A stretch of 64,000 nucleotides of DNA from positions 310,001 to 374,000 of the forward strand of contig CM065880.1 in NCBI GenBank assembly GCA_033439255.1, read 5' to 3'. The position numbers and the translations under genes were made by a program. Positions 35,741 through 46,409 of this stretch are shown here, piece by piece. This stretch comes from Hericium rajendrae (taxonomy: Eukaryota > Basidiomycota > Agaricomycetes > Russulales > Hericiaceae). The notes under the pieces were generated by a model. That model did no database searches, was not told the DNA's origin, and saw nothing but the letters and a program-made list of their open reading frames with translations. Position 1 is the first letter of the stretch. Each line of letters begins with the position of its first letter.

Positions 35741-37065
35741 ACAAGACAAGTCCATGAGATCATGTCGACCAGAAATGCAGACAACTATCGGGAACGATGT
35801 CGGCAGATTATCTGCACTAAGCCTGCAGCGATGTTGTCGCAAATTGAAAGAACGAGCATGTCACGGTGTTGCCGACAGTACTGTCGCCCAGTTCGGGCCG
35901 CTGTCCGGCCCGACGTCTGCGTCTATGTCGTCGTCGCCGTCGTCCTCACTTCATCTCAACGTTCTCAACGACCTCCATGCCCTTTGCAGTTCAACAGAAT
36001 GTAGGCGTCGGTAGCGTCTGCTTTGGCTCTTAAGCGTATCAAGGTTGCGGTACCTTCTGGACGCTCTTGCTACTCGAAGGCAACGTCTCTACACGCCTCC
36101 CAATTTAGGTGTTCTCCCTCATCCTCTCTTTACAGGACTCAATCCTCTATCTGAGTCGAATCTGTGACGCACCGCCCGCAGAACTATTTCAGTCCAGACC
36201 GTCTCACCACCTGCCCGAACCCCGCGCCCCATCACCCCGTCAGCCCCGCCTGCCCTATATAAGACGGACACCCGCTGGTCTCTCAGCCAGCCGCACCTTG
36301 TCTCTCACTCCCACCATCCCCAGGGCTCTGCCTCTCTTTCCACCGGCCAACACTAGTGCATCAAGAAGGATGGCCCGCGGCGGCCTCCAACGACCAATCC
36401 CCTAGTATTCCGGAATCTCGCTGTTCTTCCAGGACGGACGGGTGGGAGCCTGATCCAGCTCACGCCTGCTCGCTGCTCAACACTTCTCCCACATTTGTCT
36501 AGTGCGATATGTTGATTGTTCTTGGGTGTGTCGTGATCGATCGTTCTTTTACTTCTCGCTTTCGGTCAAGTCCAAGCATACCCTCTTCCCGCTCTCCGGC
36601 TTTGAACAGTCTATCTTCGACGACGATGCGGGGCTTGCTGCTCAGTGGCTGGTGCTCCGTTCCAAACCGGACCGGCGGGCTGAGACCTCCCTTTCTGATC
36701 CCGTGGTAGAGGTCGCACATCTCGCCGACCCGGCTGCACGCGCCCATGCGCCATCGACGGTGGCCGTGCATTCTTGTGCATCTGCATCTGCCCCACGTCG
36801 CACGCGCCTAACCGCGCAGACAGCCGCATACACTGAGGGCAGCAACGTCGTCCGCTCGGTCCGCGTCTCCGACCGCCCTCTGTGCCAGCTCCGCATCGAG
36901 TCAAAACCCGCGATTGCGGGCGCACGCTCCCGCCTCCGATCAACCTTGTCCATATCAGCCATCTCCTGCTAATGAACATATCAGCACGCATCTGATCGCA
37001 GCCCTTCCAACTCGGAACACATTACTATATGGCCGCCATAGACCGCTACTCTTCACACAGATCTC
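35741..37065. repeat. Long dispersed direct repeat, copy A (about 1.3 kb)
   Basis: Same orientation as 42349-43630. Shared landmarks in order are ACAAGACAAGT.CATGAG, TTCGGGCCGCTGTCCGGCCC, CTCCCAATTTAGGTG, CCGTCAGCCCCGCC plus a TATA-like TATATAAG (36256-36263), GCTGAGACCT.CC.TTCTGATC, TCAGCCATCTCCT.CTAAT and CGATCGCAGCCC-like text. Identity looks like 65-80% with gaps. No conserved open frame spans both copies, so it may be a non-coding transcription unit or old duplicated promoter block. Confidence 0.65.
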
Positions 37066-38239
37066 GCCGTCTCACCACCCTACTGGTCTTCTCGCACCCG
37101 TTGTCTGCACCTCGGTACAGTCATATTCGATGCCATGCGGTCTCCGTCTTCCTGCGCATCTCTTGATTAGCATAGAACCCGTCGTACTGCCGGCGAGCGC
37201 GGGGGGAACGCTGGCCTCCTGCTACACTTGCAATGCCAACGTTTCACTACAGCATCCCACCAGCGTGCGCCGAGACTGGCTGTCTCACGTCATAAATGAC
37301 TTCCCGTGCCGGACAGTCATTGCGGAAGACGGTGGGGGATGTTGCGACAGCGTTTGTACCTGCGAGGTGTGGAGCGCAAATGCCAGAGTATTCAGTCTTC
37401 CGCACCTCCGATCCATCAGCCCCATGCTCCTCCTCAAATTCCTTCAACTCCTGGTGGTGACTTTCTGTGTCAGGCGGCGCGAACGCCCCAGCACGACCAG
37501 CACGCACGCGGCACCCGCCTGCTCCTCCAGCAGCGCGTCTGCACGCTGCACGACGGCATGCAGCGGCACAGGCGTGCTCAGCTCCGCAAATTCGATGCAT
37601 ATAAGCGCCGCGGCGAGCTCAGGCTCGGGTGCAGTGGGCGCGGCGTAGCGCAGCCAGGTGATCTGGCCCGCCGTCTCCGACTGCAGCTGCGCCTGCGTGG
37701 TCGTGTGGTCGTACACGGTGTCAGTGAATGCGCCCTGCACTGACGTTTTGTCAACGTGTTCACGCGCTCGTTCTGCACTTGCAGCGCCTTGCCGTCCTGG
37801 ATGTGCGCGGCCGCCGGCTCCACGAGGGCGCTCTCCGGCGACATGTCTTGGCACACGACGCGCAGCACAGTCGCGGACACGCGTGGGTTCGCGCAGAACT
37901 GCACGACGAATTCGAGAGCGAGGCGGTCGTCCGGTCCGCCGAAGAACGGGAGGAATACGTGTTGATGCGTTCCCGTTAAGAGGCACACTGCGGTCGACAA
38001 AGAGTGCGACGTTCATGTCCGCTTGAGCGAACACGCTGCGGATGAAGTGGGAGTGCTATGCCGATGCAGGTCGCCCTGCGGGGCCGGTACGGAAGATCGA
38101 GTCGAATAGGCCTGGGAGCCGGTCGACCTTCTCGTCGATGGGCGTGGGGGGCCGCTCCGCATGCGCATGCACTGACGCACTAGGAGGAAGCCAAGGGACG
38201 AAGACGATGTGTGCGCCTGTCGTGCGCACATGCGCAGTG

Positions 38240-38400
38240 TACGGCAACCAGGGAGTCCATGGTTGGATTTTCCCGCGCGGCGCGTCGCGCCACCGCGTCG
38301 CTGGTACACCTCCGGCCTTGTCCTCCTTGTTGTACCTATTCCTGCAACTTTCTGTACTGTTCTATGGTCGTAATATGTGTTTATTTATATATGGCCAATT
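38240..38400 (+). repeat. Left TIR of the 1,271-bp element
   Basis: Begins TACGGCAACCAGGGAGTCCA and pairs with 39350-39510 in reverse. It is GC-rich outside and runs into AT-rich TTTATTTATATATGGCC. Confidence 0.85.
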
Positions 38401-39349
38401 TAAATAAAAGGTTTAGAATAAAAATTGGCCTTTTGATGCCACTCCTGTGCTTTTCTGCCCTACATAAGACATATTACACTGGATCGAAGTTCTGACTTAA
38501 TATGGGCAGGTGAAATACAGTCTATTACATCTAGAGTAGAAAAAAGGAACAAAGGAGAAACTATGATACTTCAAGTCATCTATTCTAGTATCCATGCAGC
38601 TCCTACCATGACGTGTCGCCACGTTCATCGGCCAGCCAGCCAACAGACTGCCTGCCCGATGTTGCACTGGAGTGCGCATCCCAACACGTGTCTCTGTCAC
38701 TTTTGCATGTGTACATAGTCACTTGATCAAGTAGAACTGAATGTCAAAATGCCACCGAGAGGCTTGAGGTCGACGTGCGCGAAAACTTTGAGCGCGTCAA
38801 AAGTGACGCATTCGAAATGTCAATAAGCACATTATTTATATATTCATGCGAACAATGAGTTCAACGCACCAAAATCAAATCGAGAACCTTGAGTCCGGCT
38901 GGTAGAAGCAAATGCACAAGCACTCTAAGAGGACATGTCTGCTTCGAATTATCAGTGCAGAGTGGGGGCCGGTTTGCATAATGGTTGTGCTTCGGTCCAT
39001 GCAGATTCACATGGCTCGGTGGAACTGGGACAGAGGATATGCTATGATCAGGGTTAGCAGGAAGATGGCTCCATTAGTGAAAAAGCCCCTCAGTGCTGCC
39101 GACTTGACGGTGTCAAAACGGGCAGTATCAGCGAAAGCTAAAGCTATATCACCACCGACTGAGGAATAGGACGATTGACACTCACCGTAACATCAGAGAC
39201 AATTCCTTATACATCGACATCACCAACTCCGACCAGCTCGGAACCTAGATATAAAGTTCTTGAAGCCCATCAGCCCAGTCCTGAGTCTGCTATACGAAAT
39301 TTGCAGGAGCGGTGAAAAAGGTCAAATTTTGTGCCAAAAATGTCACTAG

Positions 39350-39510
39350 ATTGGCCATACACACACAAGACACATATTACGACCATAGAACAGTACAGAA
39401 AGTTGCAGGAATAGGTACAACAAGGAGGACAAGGCCGGAGGTGTACCAGCGACGCGGTGGCGCGATGCGCCGCGCAGGAAAATCCAACCATGGACTCCCT
39501 GGTTGCCGTA
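39350..39510 (-). repeat. Right TIR of the 1,271-bp element
   Basis: Reverse complement of the left TIR, differing at about two positions in the GC-rich CGCGCGGCGCG stretch and diverging beyond ATATGTGT. Confidence 0.85.
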
Positions 39511-40115
39511 GCAGTGGCAGTTGCCGCAAGCTGCTCTGCGAGGACTATAGCGAGCGAAGGCACAATGGTTGCGTCGTTCAATTCACTGAACATGCGAAAG
39601 ATCGTGAGCGCTGGATCAGTGTGCACAAGCGCGTCTACGGCGGAAGACTTCATCATCGCAGACGTGCGGTCGGAGAGCTCGATGAGTCACAGCGCGTCTA
39701 TCTCCACGTTGACCTGCGGACTTTTTGGACTCGCAGACCTGCCTGTGCCGGTCTCCGTCTCTTTCGCTGTGTAGTCCCGCGGTGTCGGAAGCATAAGCTG
39801 TGTGAGTGCCATCATACCCGGTACGTGTTCGATCTCGTCGAGCACGATGGTGAAGCGGCGTTACCACACACCCGAGCCTGCGTACCTATCGCGATGACCC
39901 CCTTCATCTTGTTGATCCGTACCTCAAAATATGCACCTTTCGCCGTTGGCGGCACCGCGTACATCCCCGCAACGATTGGCAGGTTGTTCGTAGCTGTCGA
40001 CAGCGACTAGTATGCGAAATCTGAACAATAAATACGACAACAATGGCACTGATACAGATCTACATGTCAGCTATCTATCCACCCTATCCAATGCATGTGG
40101 TATCACATCTCATGT

Positions 40116-41893
40116 TCAAATCTTGCACGTCAACTCCCCGTCCACCAGTGCAATTGCAGCGCCTAGCGCCCAGCCGAGATCAATCCCCTCAATCCTCTGC
40201 CCAATCATCACCTCCCTGTCATCATCGAACTCGAACCCGAGACGCAGCAATGCATGCATGAAAGTCAGGTCTAGGCAGTACTCTGGACGGTTCACGAGCT
40301 CCTCCATTGCAGCGGCGTCCTTACCCCACCGCTTCCACGATGGTCGACCGAGGCAGACCTCCTTGGCAAGGTCCGCGAATGTGGAGACAGTCAGCTTTGG
40401 GGGAGGTGTAATGTTGCGGATGAGGGGGTTGATGCGGTCGTAGAAGAAGGAGAGGAGGAGAACCTTGTCGTTCGGTAAGGTATCGAGGAGCGAAGGCTGA
40501 TAGACGCCGTCGAACGAGCATGGCTTCATCTCGCAGATCCTATGCATGTCCATGAGTATACTGAGCGAAACATCAACATTTGCACGTACGAATCCTTGGC
40601 CATAACGAGCTGCATCACGCGATTGCACGACTCGAAGCCACCAATGTCCTCGCCGACCATAGTGACTCTGGCGAGAGGTTGCGCCTTCTCGTCGTTCGGT
40701 CGTCGGATCTCCACGACCTGCCGTGTGCCCTTCGCCAGACACGGGTTGCCAATCTCCGCACCGTTGCCGTGCGTCCTCAGCGATGCCATGAAATACACGA
40801 GCCCGTGCACGCTATTCCGCGCCATCGTAAGCCCATGCCCCAAATACGAGTGCTGATACAGCACATGCGTCTGCCCGCCCAACTTGAGCTCATACTTGTG
40901 CTCCCCCTCCTCCAGCGCCGCGTCCGGCCGCGCGCTGTCGAACTTGGGCTCAAACACGATCTGCGTCGACGCGCGCCTCAAGTCGAGCACCGCATACGGC
41001 GGCACACTTCGGGGCGAGTCCGCGCGGATCGTGTCGAGCAGGTAGTTGCTGGTGATCCACGTATACACGCCCTCATCCTTCCAGTCTATGATCGCCACAG
41101 GCTCGCCGGCCGCGAGCGGGAACGGATACACAGTGCGCAGGCGCTCGCGCAACGCTTTGAGAACCTCCTCGCTGTGCGCGGGGCCCAGCAGGCGCAGGCT
41201 CGGGGCCACCTTGACTGCGATGGGCGTGCATGATCGCAGCGCCTGGGGCACGGTGTCGATTGCCGCGTCGAGCAGTTTGTCGAGCGACCGGGCGGCCTTC
41301 TGCGGCTCTGCGAATGCAGTCAGCCCTGGGCGCGTCATTTGGGATACCTCGTACTCGTATGTCGGCGAAGGCCCGCAGTTGTGGAACTTGTAGATGTGGA
41401 TACGGGAGCGAAGCGAGACGGCCTCAATCATGAGTGCATATTGCACGAGCGGCGCGTCGGGTTTGTATGGCGAAGTACAGTGTACGGTCTTGAGCGGATC
41501 TGGGTCGGATTCTGGGGAGCTTGGGCGGGGAGTGGCAGGGAGTGGACGGATGGGAACGTCCACATCGGCGGCGCTGGCATGGGTTACTTCTGGTATCGAA
41601 GGGGGAGGCGGAAGGGGTTGATAGTCTACAGCAATATGATCTTTGCCTTTCCATCCTGTTACAGATGATTAGAAAATCGTCAGTACCTGTTCAAGCCGTT
41701 TGTGCGTCGCAAAGGAAGGACTACCCAGCACCCCGTCTATCCTCTCACTCGGCGTCAGCACCCATAAAAGCCCCACCACTGCAACCACGCCTATCGCAAG
41801 TTCCATCCATGGTAAGTTGCGCATGCCCAGGCGACTGGGGCCCGGGCGGGGCGAAATCATGTTTTCTGTCGGCGCCAGGGTATGCGCTGTCAT
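40116..41893 (-). CDS. GDA1/CD39-like nucleoside phosphatase with degenerate apyrase motifs
   Basis: Homologue of Golgi guanosine-diphosphatase Gda1. The N-terminus has a type II anchor (MRNLPWMEL then AIGVVAVVGLLWVLTP). The frame stays open over introns at about 41690-41660 and 40600-40545, to the C-terminus GAAIALVDGELTCKI, with family blocks IHIYKFHNCGPSPTYEYEV, VLYQHSYLGHGL, SFDGVYQPSLLDT and RPEYCLDLTFMHALLRLG. However, the apyrase conserved regions are altered. ACR1 is EAVSLRSR where DAGSTGSR is expected. ACR2 is VKVAPSLRLLG for VKATAGLRLLG. ACR3 is DWKDEGVYTW, with the catalytic Glu kept. ACR4 is LDLRRASTQ for LDLGGASTQ. It is probably inactive as a phosphatase. The start could be 41893 or the Met just before ISPRPGPS. 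Confidence 0.75.
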
Positions 41894-42348
41894 CTGGGGA
41901 GTCTGTGAGGACGACGATGGCTGAGCGCGAGTGGAACTCAACTGATGGCGGTGATGAGAGAGCCACGGGTGCTGTCCATGCACAGGGAATATCGTCCGGT
42001 GGAAGTCAAAACTACCTCCAGCATATACCTCTCGTGTCTCGTCGGGCGGACCAGGGCGTGTGGGTGCCGCTGCAATGCATCCCTGCGTTTAAGAGCGATC
42101 TGATCGGACTCTGGTCAGGTCTGGGATTTAACACTGGTCAGAGCTTGCCAGACCGTGGTTACCATCAATTTCGCAACCCTGCTGGCGAGATGTGTCTGGC
42201 GAGGTGTGAACAGCTGTGGATAGGTGAACTGACCAAATCTGAACAGACATTGGGACCGATCTTCTCACCACAACCTTCGGTCGTTCGGTCAGCTCTAGCC
42301 AACCGCCGACTTAGGTGTTCCGTGTCTTTATAGGACTAACCCCTTTCA
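41894..42348. other. Intergenic spacer
   Basis: About 450 bp upstream of the GDA1-like gene. No gene is recognised. Confidence 0.35.
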
Positions 42349-43630
42349 ACAAGACAAGTTCATGAGGCTTCCAGACAACGATTTGGAGCGATGTCGACAG
42401 GTTGCAACGCCGTTGTCCAATGTCACAAACATTGAAACAACGTTGGAGGTCGAGTATTTGTTGCCGACACACTGTCGCCTAGTTCGGGCCGCTGTCCGGC
42501 CCGAAGCTTTCTGTTGAAGCAAGCACTTGGTCTCAACGTTCTGAACGACCACTTTGCAGTTTCTACTTAAGACCGCCTGTTCTGGCCGTCAGGCATATCG
42601 ACTTGCAATGCGGCCACCCAATATGCTAATAGGCAAGCTTTCTGGTCGAGGACAGCATCTCTACACGTCTCCCAATTTAGGTGCTCTCCCCTTACCCTCT
42701 CTTTCCAGAATTCGACCATCCGTCCAATCCATCCGAGTCGAGTCTGAGGCACCGCCCGTAGAGCCATTTCAATCCAGACCGTCTCATCCCCCGCCCGAGA
42801 CCCATGTGCCGAGTCACCCCGTCAGCCCCGCCCAACGTATAAAAGACGCACATCCGCTGTCTCTCGGCTAGCCGCATCTTGCCTCTTCACCCCCACTTGC
42901 CATCTCACCCCCACCTGTCATATCCCCCACACTATCTCCCTTGCCGCTTCTCCGCTTGTCCACCACTCTGAGGAACATCAAGAACCGATGGCCTCCAGTG
43001 ATCAGTTCCCCCGGTATCCAGCGCACGCCACGCCTGCTCGCGCCAAATACATCTTCCATATGGTTGTGGTACGTAACGTCACGTTTCATCATCTTCACCT
43101 AGTCGCTCCGGGGCAAGCCCAAGCACACCACCATCCCGCCCACCAGGCTCCGAATTTTCTGTGTTCGACGATGGCACAGGGCTGGAGGCTCAGCAGATGG
43201 TGCTCCATCCGAACCAGACCGGTGGGCTGAGACCTTCCCTTCTGATCCCGCGGTAGATGTCCCACTCCCCCCGGCGGCGCTCGCACATCTCGCCGACCAG
43301 GTCGCACGTGCACACGCTCGATCGACCGCGGCCGTGCATTCCTCCACATCTGCCCGCGTGTCGCGCGCCTCAACATGCAGACAGCCCCATCCGTTGAGGG
43401 CAGAAACGTCGTCCACTCCGTCCGCGTCTTCAACGCACCTCTGCGCCGGCTCCGCATCGAGTCAACACACGCGACTGCGGGTGCACGCTCCCGCCTCCGA
43501 TCAACTTTGTCTTCTGTCAGCCATCTCCTACTAATCAACGCGCCAGCACGCGTCCGATCGCAGCCCTCCCAACCCGAAACTCATCGCTATTCCGCCGCCG
43601 TACACCGTTCGCGTCGCACATCGTACACGC
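42349..43630. repeat. Long dispersed direct repeat, copy B (about 1.3 kb)
   Basis: Partner of 35741-37065, 6.6 kb downstream in the same orientation. It carries CGCCCAACGTATAAAAGACG, a TATA-like element at 42838-42845, at the equivalent place to copy A's TATATAAG. The copies bracket the antiporter relic and the GDA1-like gene. Confidence 0.65.
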
Positions 43631-44322
43631 CGCGCGTGACTGCGTTCGTCGAGGGCAGTAACAGCGTCCGCTCGGTCCGCTCGCCAGCGCCTGTTCCGCG
43701 AGGTCGGTTCGTGCACACGCGACTGCCGTGCATTGCCTGCCTACAGTCAGGCCCCTCCTTCCAGAGTTAGGCTTCTTCATCTACAGCCAGCATCCTCCAG
43801 CCAGCCCGCCTCTACCCAACGCCTCCAGTCAATTTGGCTATCCGCGCCCGTATCGCAGTCCGCCGAACTTACGATGCATCGCCCATCCCCCACCGTGTAT
43901 CGCTGCTTGCCATGCAGACCCCGCATCCGCCCGCCCGCTACCTCGCCTCGTAGTGGCGCACGTCTCGCTCTCTCCACAATTCTACCAGACGTCCGTCCGC
44001 GCATCGACGTAACCACACTCGCGTCCACGTTCCGCGCCCCCGTCTCGCGACGGCATCCTCTCAATCAATGGTACAGATCACCATCCTATCCGCAATTCCA
44101 TGGACGACTTTGATGCCAGCGACGAGAGAGTGTCGATGCCGCCATTCAGCTCCTCTCGACCATACGCTGCACACCCACGAGCTTGAATCTCAATGCGTAA
44201 TGCATTCTATCGCTACCCTGCTCGGAACCAGCAAATCCCGCTCGTCCAGCCGCCGATCCTACAACATCGTACACAAGTTACCATGCACCATCGCCTACTC
44301 GTACACCACCCATACCGCCCGT
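43631..44322. other. Spacer at the 3' side of the sulfite oxidase gene
   Basis: About 690 bp, rich in C and in CCGCC-type text, with short frames only. It may continue weak similarity to the dispersed repeat. Confidence 0.3.
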
Positions 44323-46368
44323 TCAATCCTTCGACTCCCGCGGGTACTTCCGCACCGCAGCGAGATACTCCTCCTCGCTCTCGAGCGCAAAATGCGACGG
44401 CCTCGTGAGCGGCTCGAAGCCCGTCCCGCCGTGCGCGCGGATCAGCTCGAGGCGCTCACGCGTTGCGGGGCGCGTCATGTTGATGCTGTACACCTTGATG
44501 CGGTGGCACGATGACGTGACGTGCAGGTCCCAGCTGACGTCGGTGTCAGCGGCTGTTCACGAAAGACAGCGAAGATAGAGCCTTACTTCCAGGCGGAGCG
44601 CACGAAGGTAGGTTCGGTGTTGTTCGAGGAGTCCCACGTGCGCACGCAGAACTCGAGTCAGCCCTCGGCGTCGACGGGTAACTTCATGTGCCACAGGCGC
44701 CACGCATGGTAGTGCTATGCACGCGAACATCAATGTCATTCCCCGCGGGTCGAAGCAGGACATACTTTTTCAGTCAAGTTCTCTGGCGGGACGGCGTACC
44801 AGATGTGACCGCTGCGGAACATGAGAGAAGAGAAGATAATAAGCAGCGAGGCGGACGGACCCATCAGGCGAGACCTCAACGCGCTCGACCCAGTTCCCGC
44901 CGCCGCTATACGCCCAGCCCTTCAGCTCGATAAACCCATCATGCACGACGACCTGCTTATCAAGCGGAAATATAATCGCGCTCCTGCACACCCAGATCAG
45001 CACCAAGCCGGAACCAGCGAACATCGACGCACGAAACGGGCATATTCCCGATGCTGAAGCCGTTCGAGTACTTGGCGTTCTGCTTGCCGATCTGCGGGGT
45101 GTAGTACAGGTACTCCTGGCGCTGCACGGGGCCCATGCTCGGCTCGGCGAGCGCGTTGATGTGCGTCACCCACTTGGTGCTGCGCGCGCCGATGTAGCCC
45201 GTGATGACCATGCGCAGCGGGTAGCCGTGGATCTTGGGCAGCGGCGCGCCGTTCATCTCCCACGCGAGGAGCACCTCTTCGTTCGCGCGCACTTTGCGGT
45301 ATGGGACGGAGACGGCGTAGTTGTACACGTCGCCTTTCCTGCGTGAGCGTCAATGCACGTTCGCGGAGGGCAGGGGAGGGAGGTTACTTGAAGTAGGTGT
45401 CGGCGCCGATGAACTCGAGGTGCTGGCACTCGGGGAGGACGCCGCCGCAGGCGATCTTGAGAACCTTTTTGAGCGGCACGCCACGGTAGACGGCCGTTCC
45501 GCTGTGCGACGGTGAGCTAGAGAGGAGGAAAAGAGGCGGAACGCGTACATGGCGCCCTCCCCCCACGGGGCGTTGATAAGCTCGTCGCCGTCGCCGGGAT
45601 ACTCCTGGATCTGCTCGATACGGCGCGTACCGCTGCACTGGATGGTAACGGTCACCTCCGCCTGGCTATACGCGTCTCTGAGTGGGGTATTCAGGCCAGA
45701 TGAGATGGGCTTGGATGCTCACGGAAATTTGCTAGGGTCCTGGAGGTCCTTGAGGGAGACCTTGACGGGCTTGTTGACGAGCCCGCCGATCTCGACCTCG
45801 TACGCATCGGCATCGATGTCGGGCACGCCGCCGTGGTTACGGATGCTGCGAAGGATAAGCAGACCTCTCGCGCGACGCATAAGACACGCACAAGTGATAC
45901 TTATTATCGGTAAGCTTGCCGGAGAGCAGCTGGGGACGGGTGGTCTCGCCGTTGTAGGGGAATTGGAGGAGGTGGATGAGGTCGGGTTTCTCCTTGAGAA
46001 CGGTGGCCCAGCTGTCGTCGACGATAGACTTGAGGCCGAGGGCCTCGTGGTACGCTTTCCAGCGGTTGCCGTCGAGGATCGGGTTCGTTTTTGGGAGAGG
46101 GACGAACTGGAATTCTGTGGCGCAGTGAGTGGGGGTGCGGTGGGGGTGGAGATGTACGTACCGGGTTCGTCAGGGAAGGTTTTCGAGCTGAGGATTTGAC
46201 GGGCTATCTCCTTGCGCTCGGGGTACTTCTCCCACTCGATGTATCTGTGCGCGATTAGTGGGAGGTGACATGGTGGACGCAGGGAGCATACCCCCTCCAG
46301 CCCTTCTTCTCCTCGGGGAAAAGCTCCGCGAGGGACTTTCCTTTCCAAGTTTCAGCGTCGGAGGCCAT
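44323..46368 (-). CDS. Sulfite oxidase-like molybdoenzyme with one in-frame stop
   Basis: Molybdopterin enzyme oxidising sulfite to sulfate. It starts MASDAETWKGKSLAELFPEE at 46368, with many short introns. The Mo-binding domain includes NHGGVPDIDADAYEVEIGG and the Mo-ligand cysteine in VTVTIQCSGTRR. LKIACGGVLPECQHLEFIG, NGAPLPKIHGYPLRMVITGY and GARSTKWVTHINALAEPS follow. The dimerisation domain continues SSAIIFPLDKQVVVHDG, ELKGWAYSGGGNWVERVEVS, HYHAWRLWHMKLPVDAEG, then a TGA (44660-44658) where the family has Trp. After it the same frame runs on as LEFCVRTWDSSNNTEPTFVR, WDLHVTSSCHRIKVYS and ends KYPRESKD. No haem domain is visible, consistent with fungal or plant-type sulfite oxidase. The stop makes function doubtful. 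TATATAAACC lies about 40 bp upstream. Confidence 0.8.
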
Positions 46369-46401
46369 GATAAGAGGTGGGAAGGAGAAGGAGAGCGATG
46401 G

Positions 46402-46409
46402 TTTATATA
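46402..46409 (-). promoter_or_regulatory. TATA box of the sulfite oxidase gene
   Basis: TATATAAACC on the minus strand, about 35-40 bp before the ATG at 46368. Confidence 0.55.

Larger units (their letters stand above)
38240..39510. mobile_element. Young non-autonomous TIR DNA transposon (1,271 bp)
   Basis: Both ends carry about 165-bp inverted repeats starting TACGGCAACCAGGGAGTCC, with only a few mismatches over the first 145 bp. A 6-bp direct repeat GCAGTG flanks it (38234-38239 and 39511-39516), the expected target-site duplication. It sits inside the antiporter pseudogene in an otherwise continuous reading frame. The 950-bp interior is AT-rich with no transposase frame. TIR identity of about 98% over the outer part suggests recent movement. 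The superfamily is uncertain, since a 6-bp duplication does not fit CACTA (3) or classic hAT (8). Confidence 0.85.
37300..39860 (-). pseudogene. Broken K+/H+ antiporter (KHA1-like) C-terminal region, split by a transposon
   Basis: Minus-strand segments match the C-terminal cytoplasmic domain of fungal Kha1-type cation/proton antiporters. In order: EHVPGMMALTQLMLPTPRDY, ELSDRTSAMMKSSAVDALVH, ALTIFRMFSELNDATIVPSL, then beyond the insertion TTGAHIVFVPWLPPSASVHA, FAQADMNVALFVDRS, HQHVFLPFFGGPDDRLALEF and KEFEEEHGADGSEVRKT. The membrane exchanger domain is absent. At least two in-frame stops and one frameshift occur outside the transposon, so it was probably already dead or died after the insertion. 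With the 1,271-bp element and one duplicated GCAGTG removed, the frame is continuous across the junction (AATATAHVRTTGAHI). Confidence 0.75.

Noticed and set aside
35741-43630. LTR retrotransposon with 1.3-kb LTRs
   Set aside because: There is no gag or pol coding sequence between the repeats. The interior holds intron-bearing host genes, and no clear terminal dinucleotides or flanking duplication were seen.
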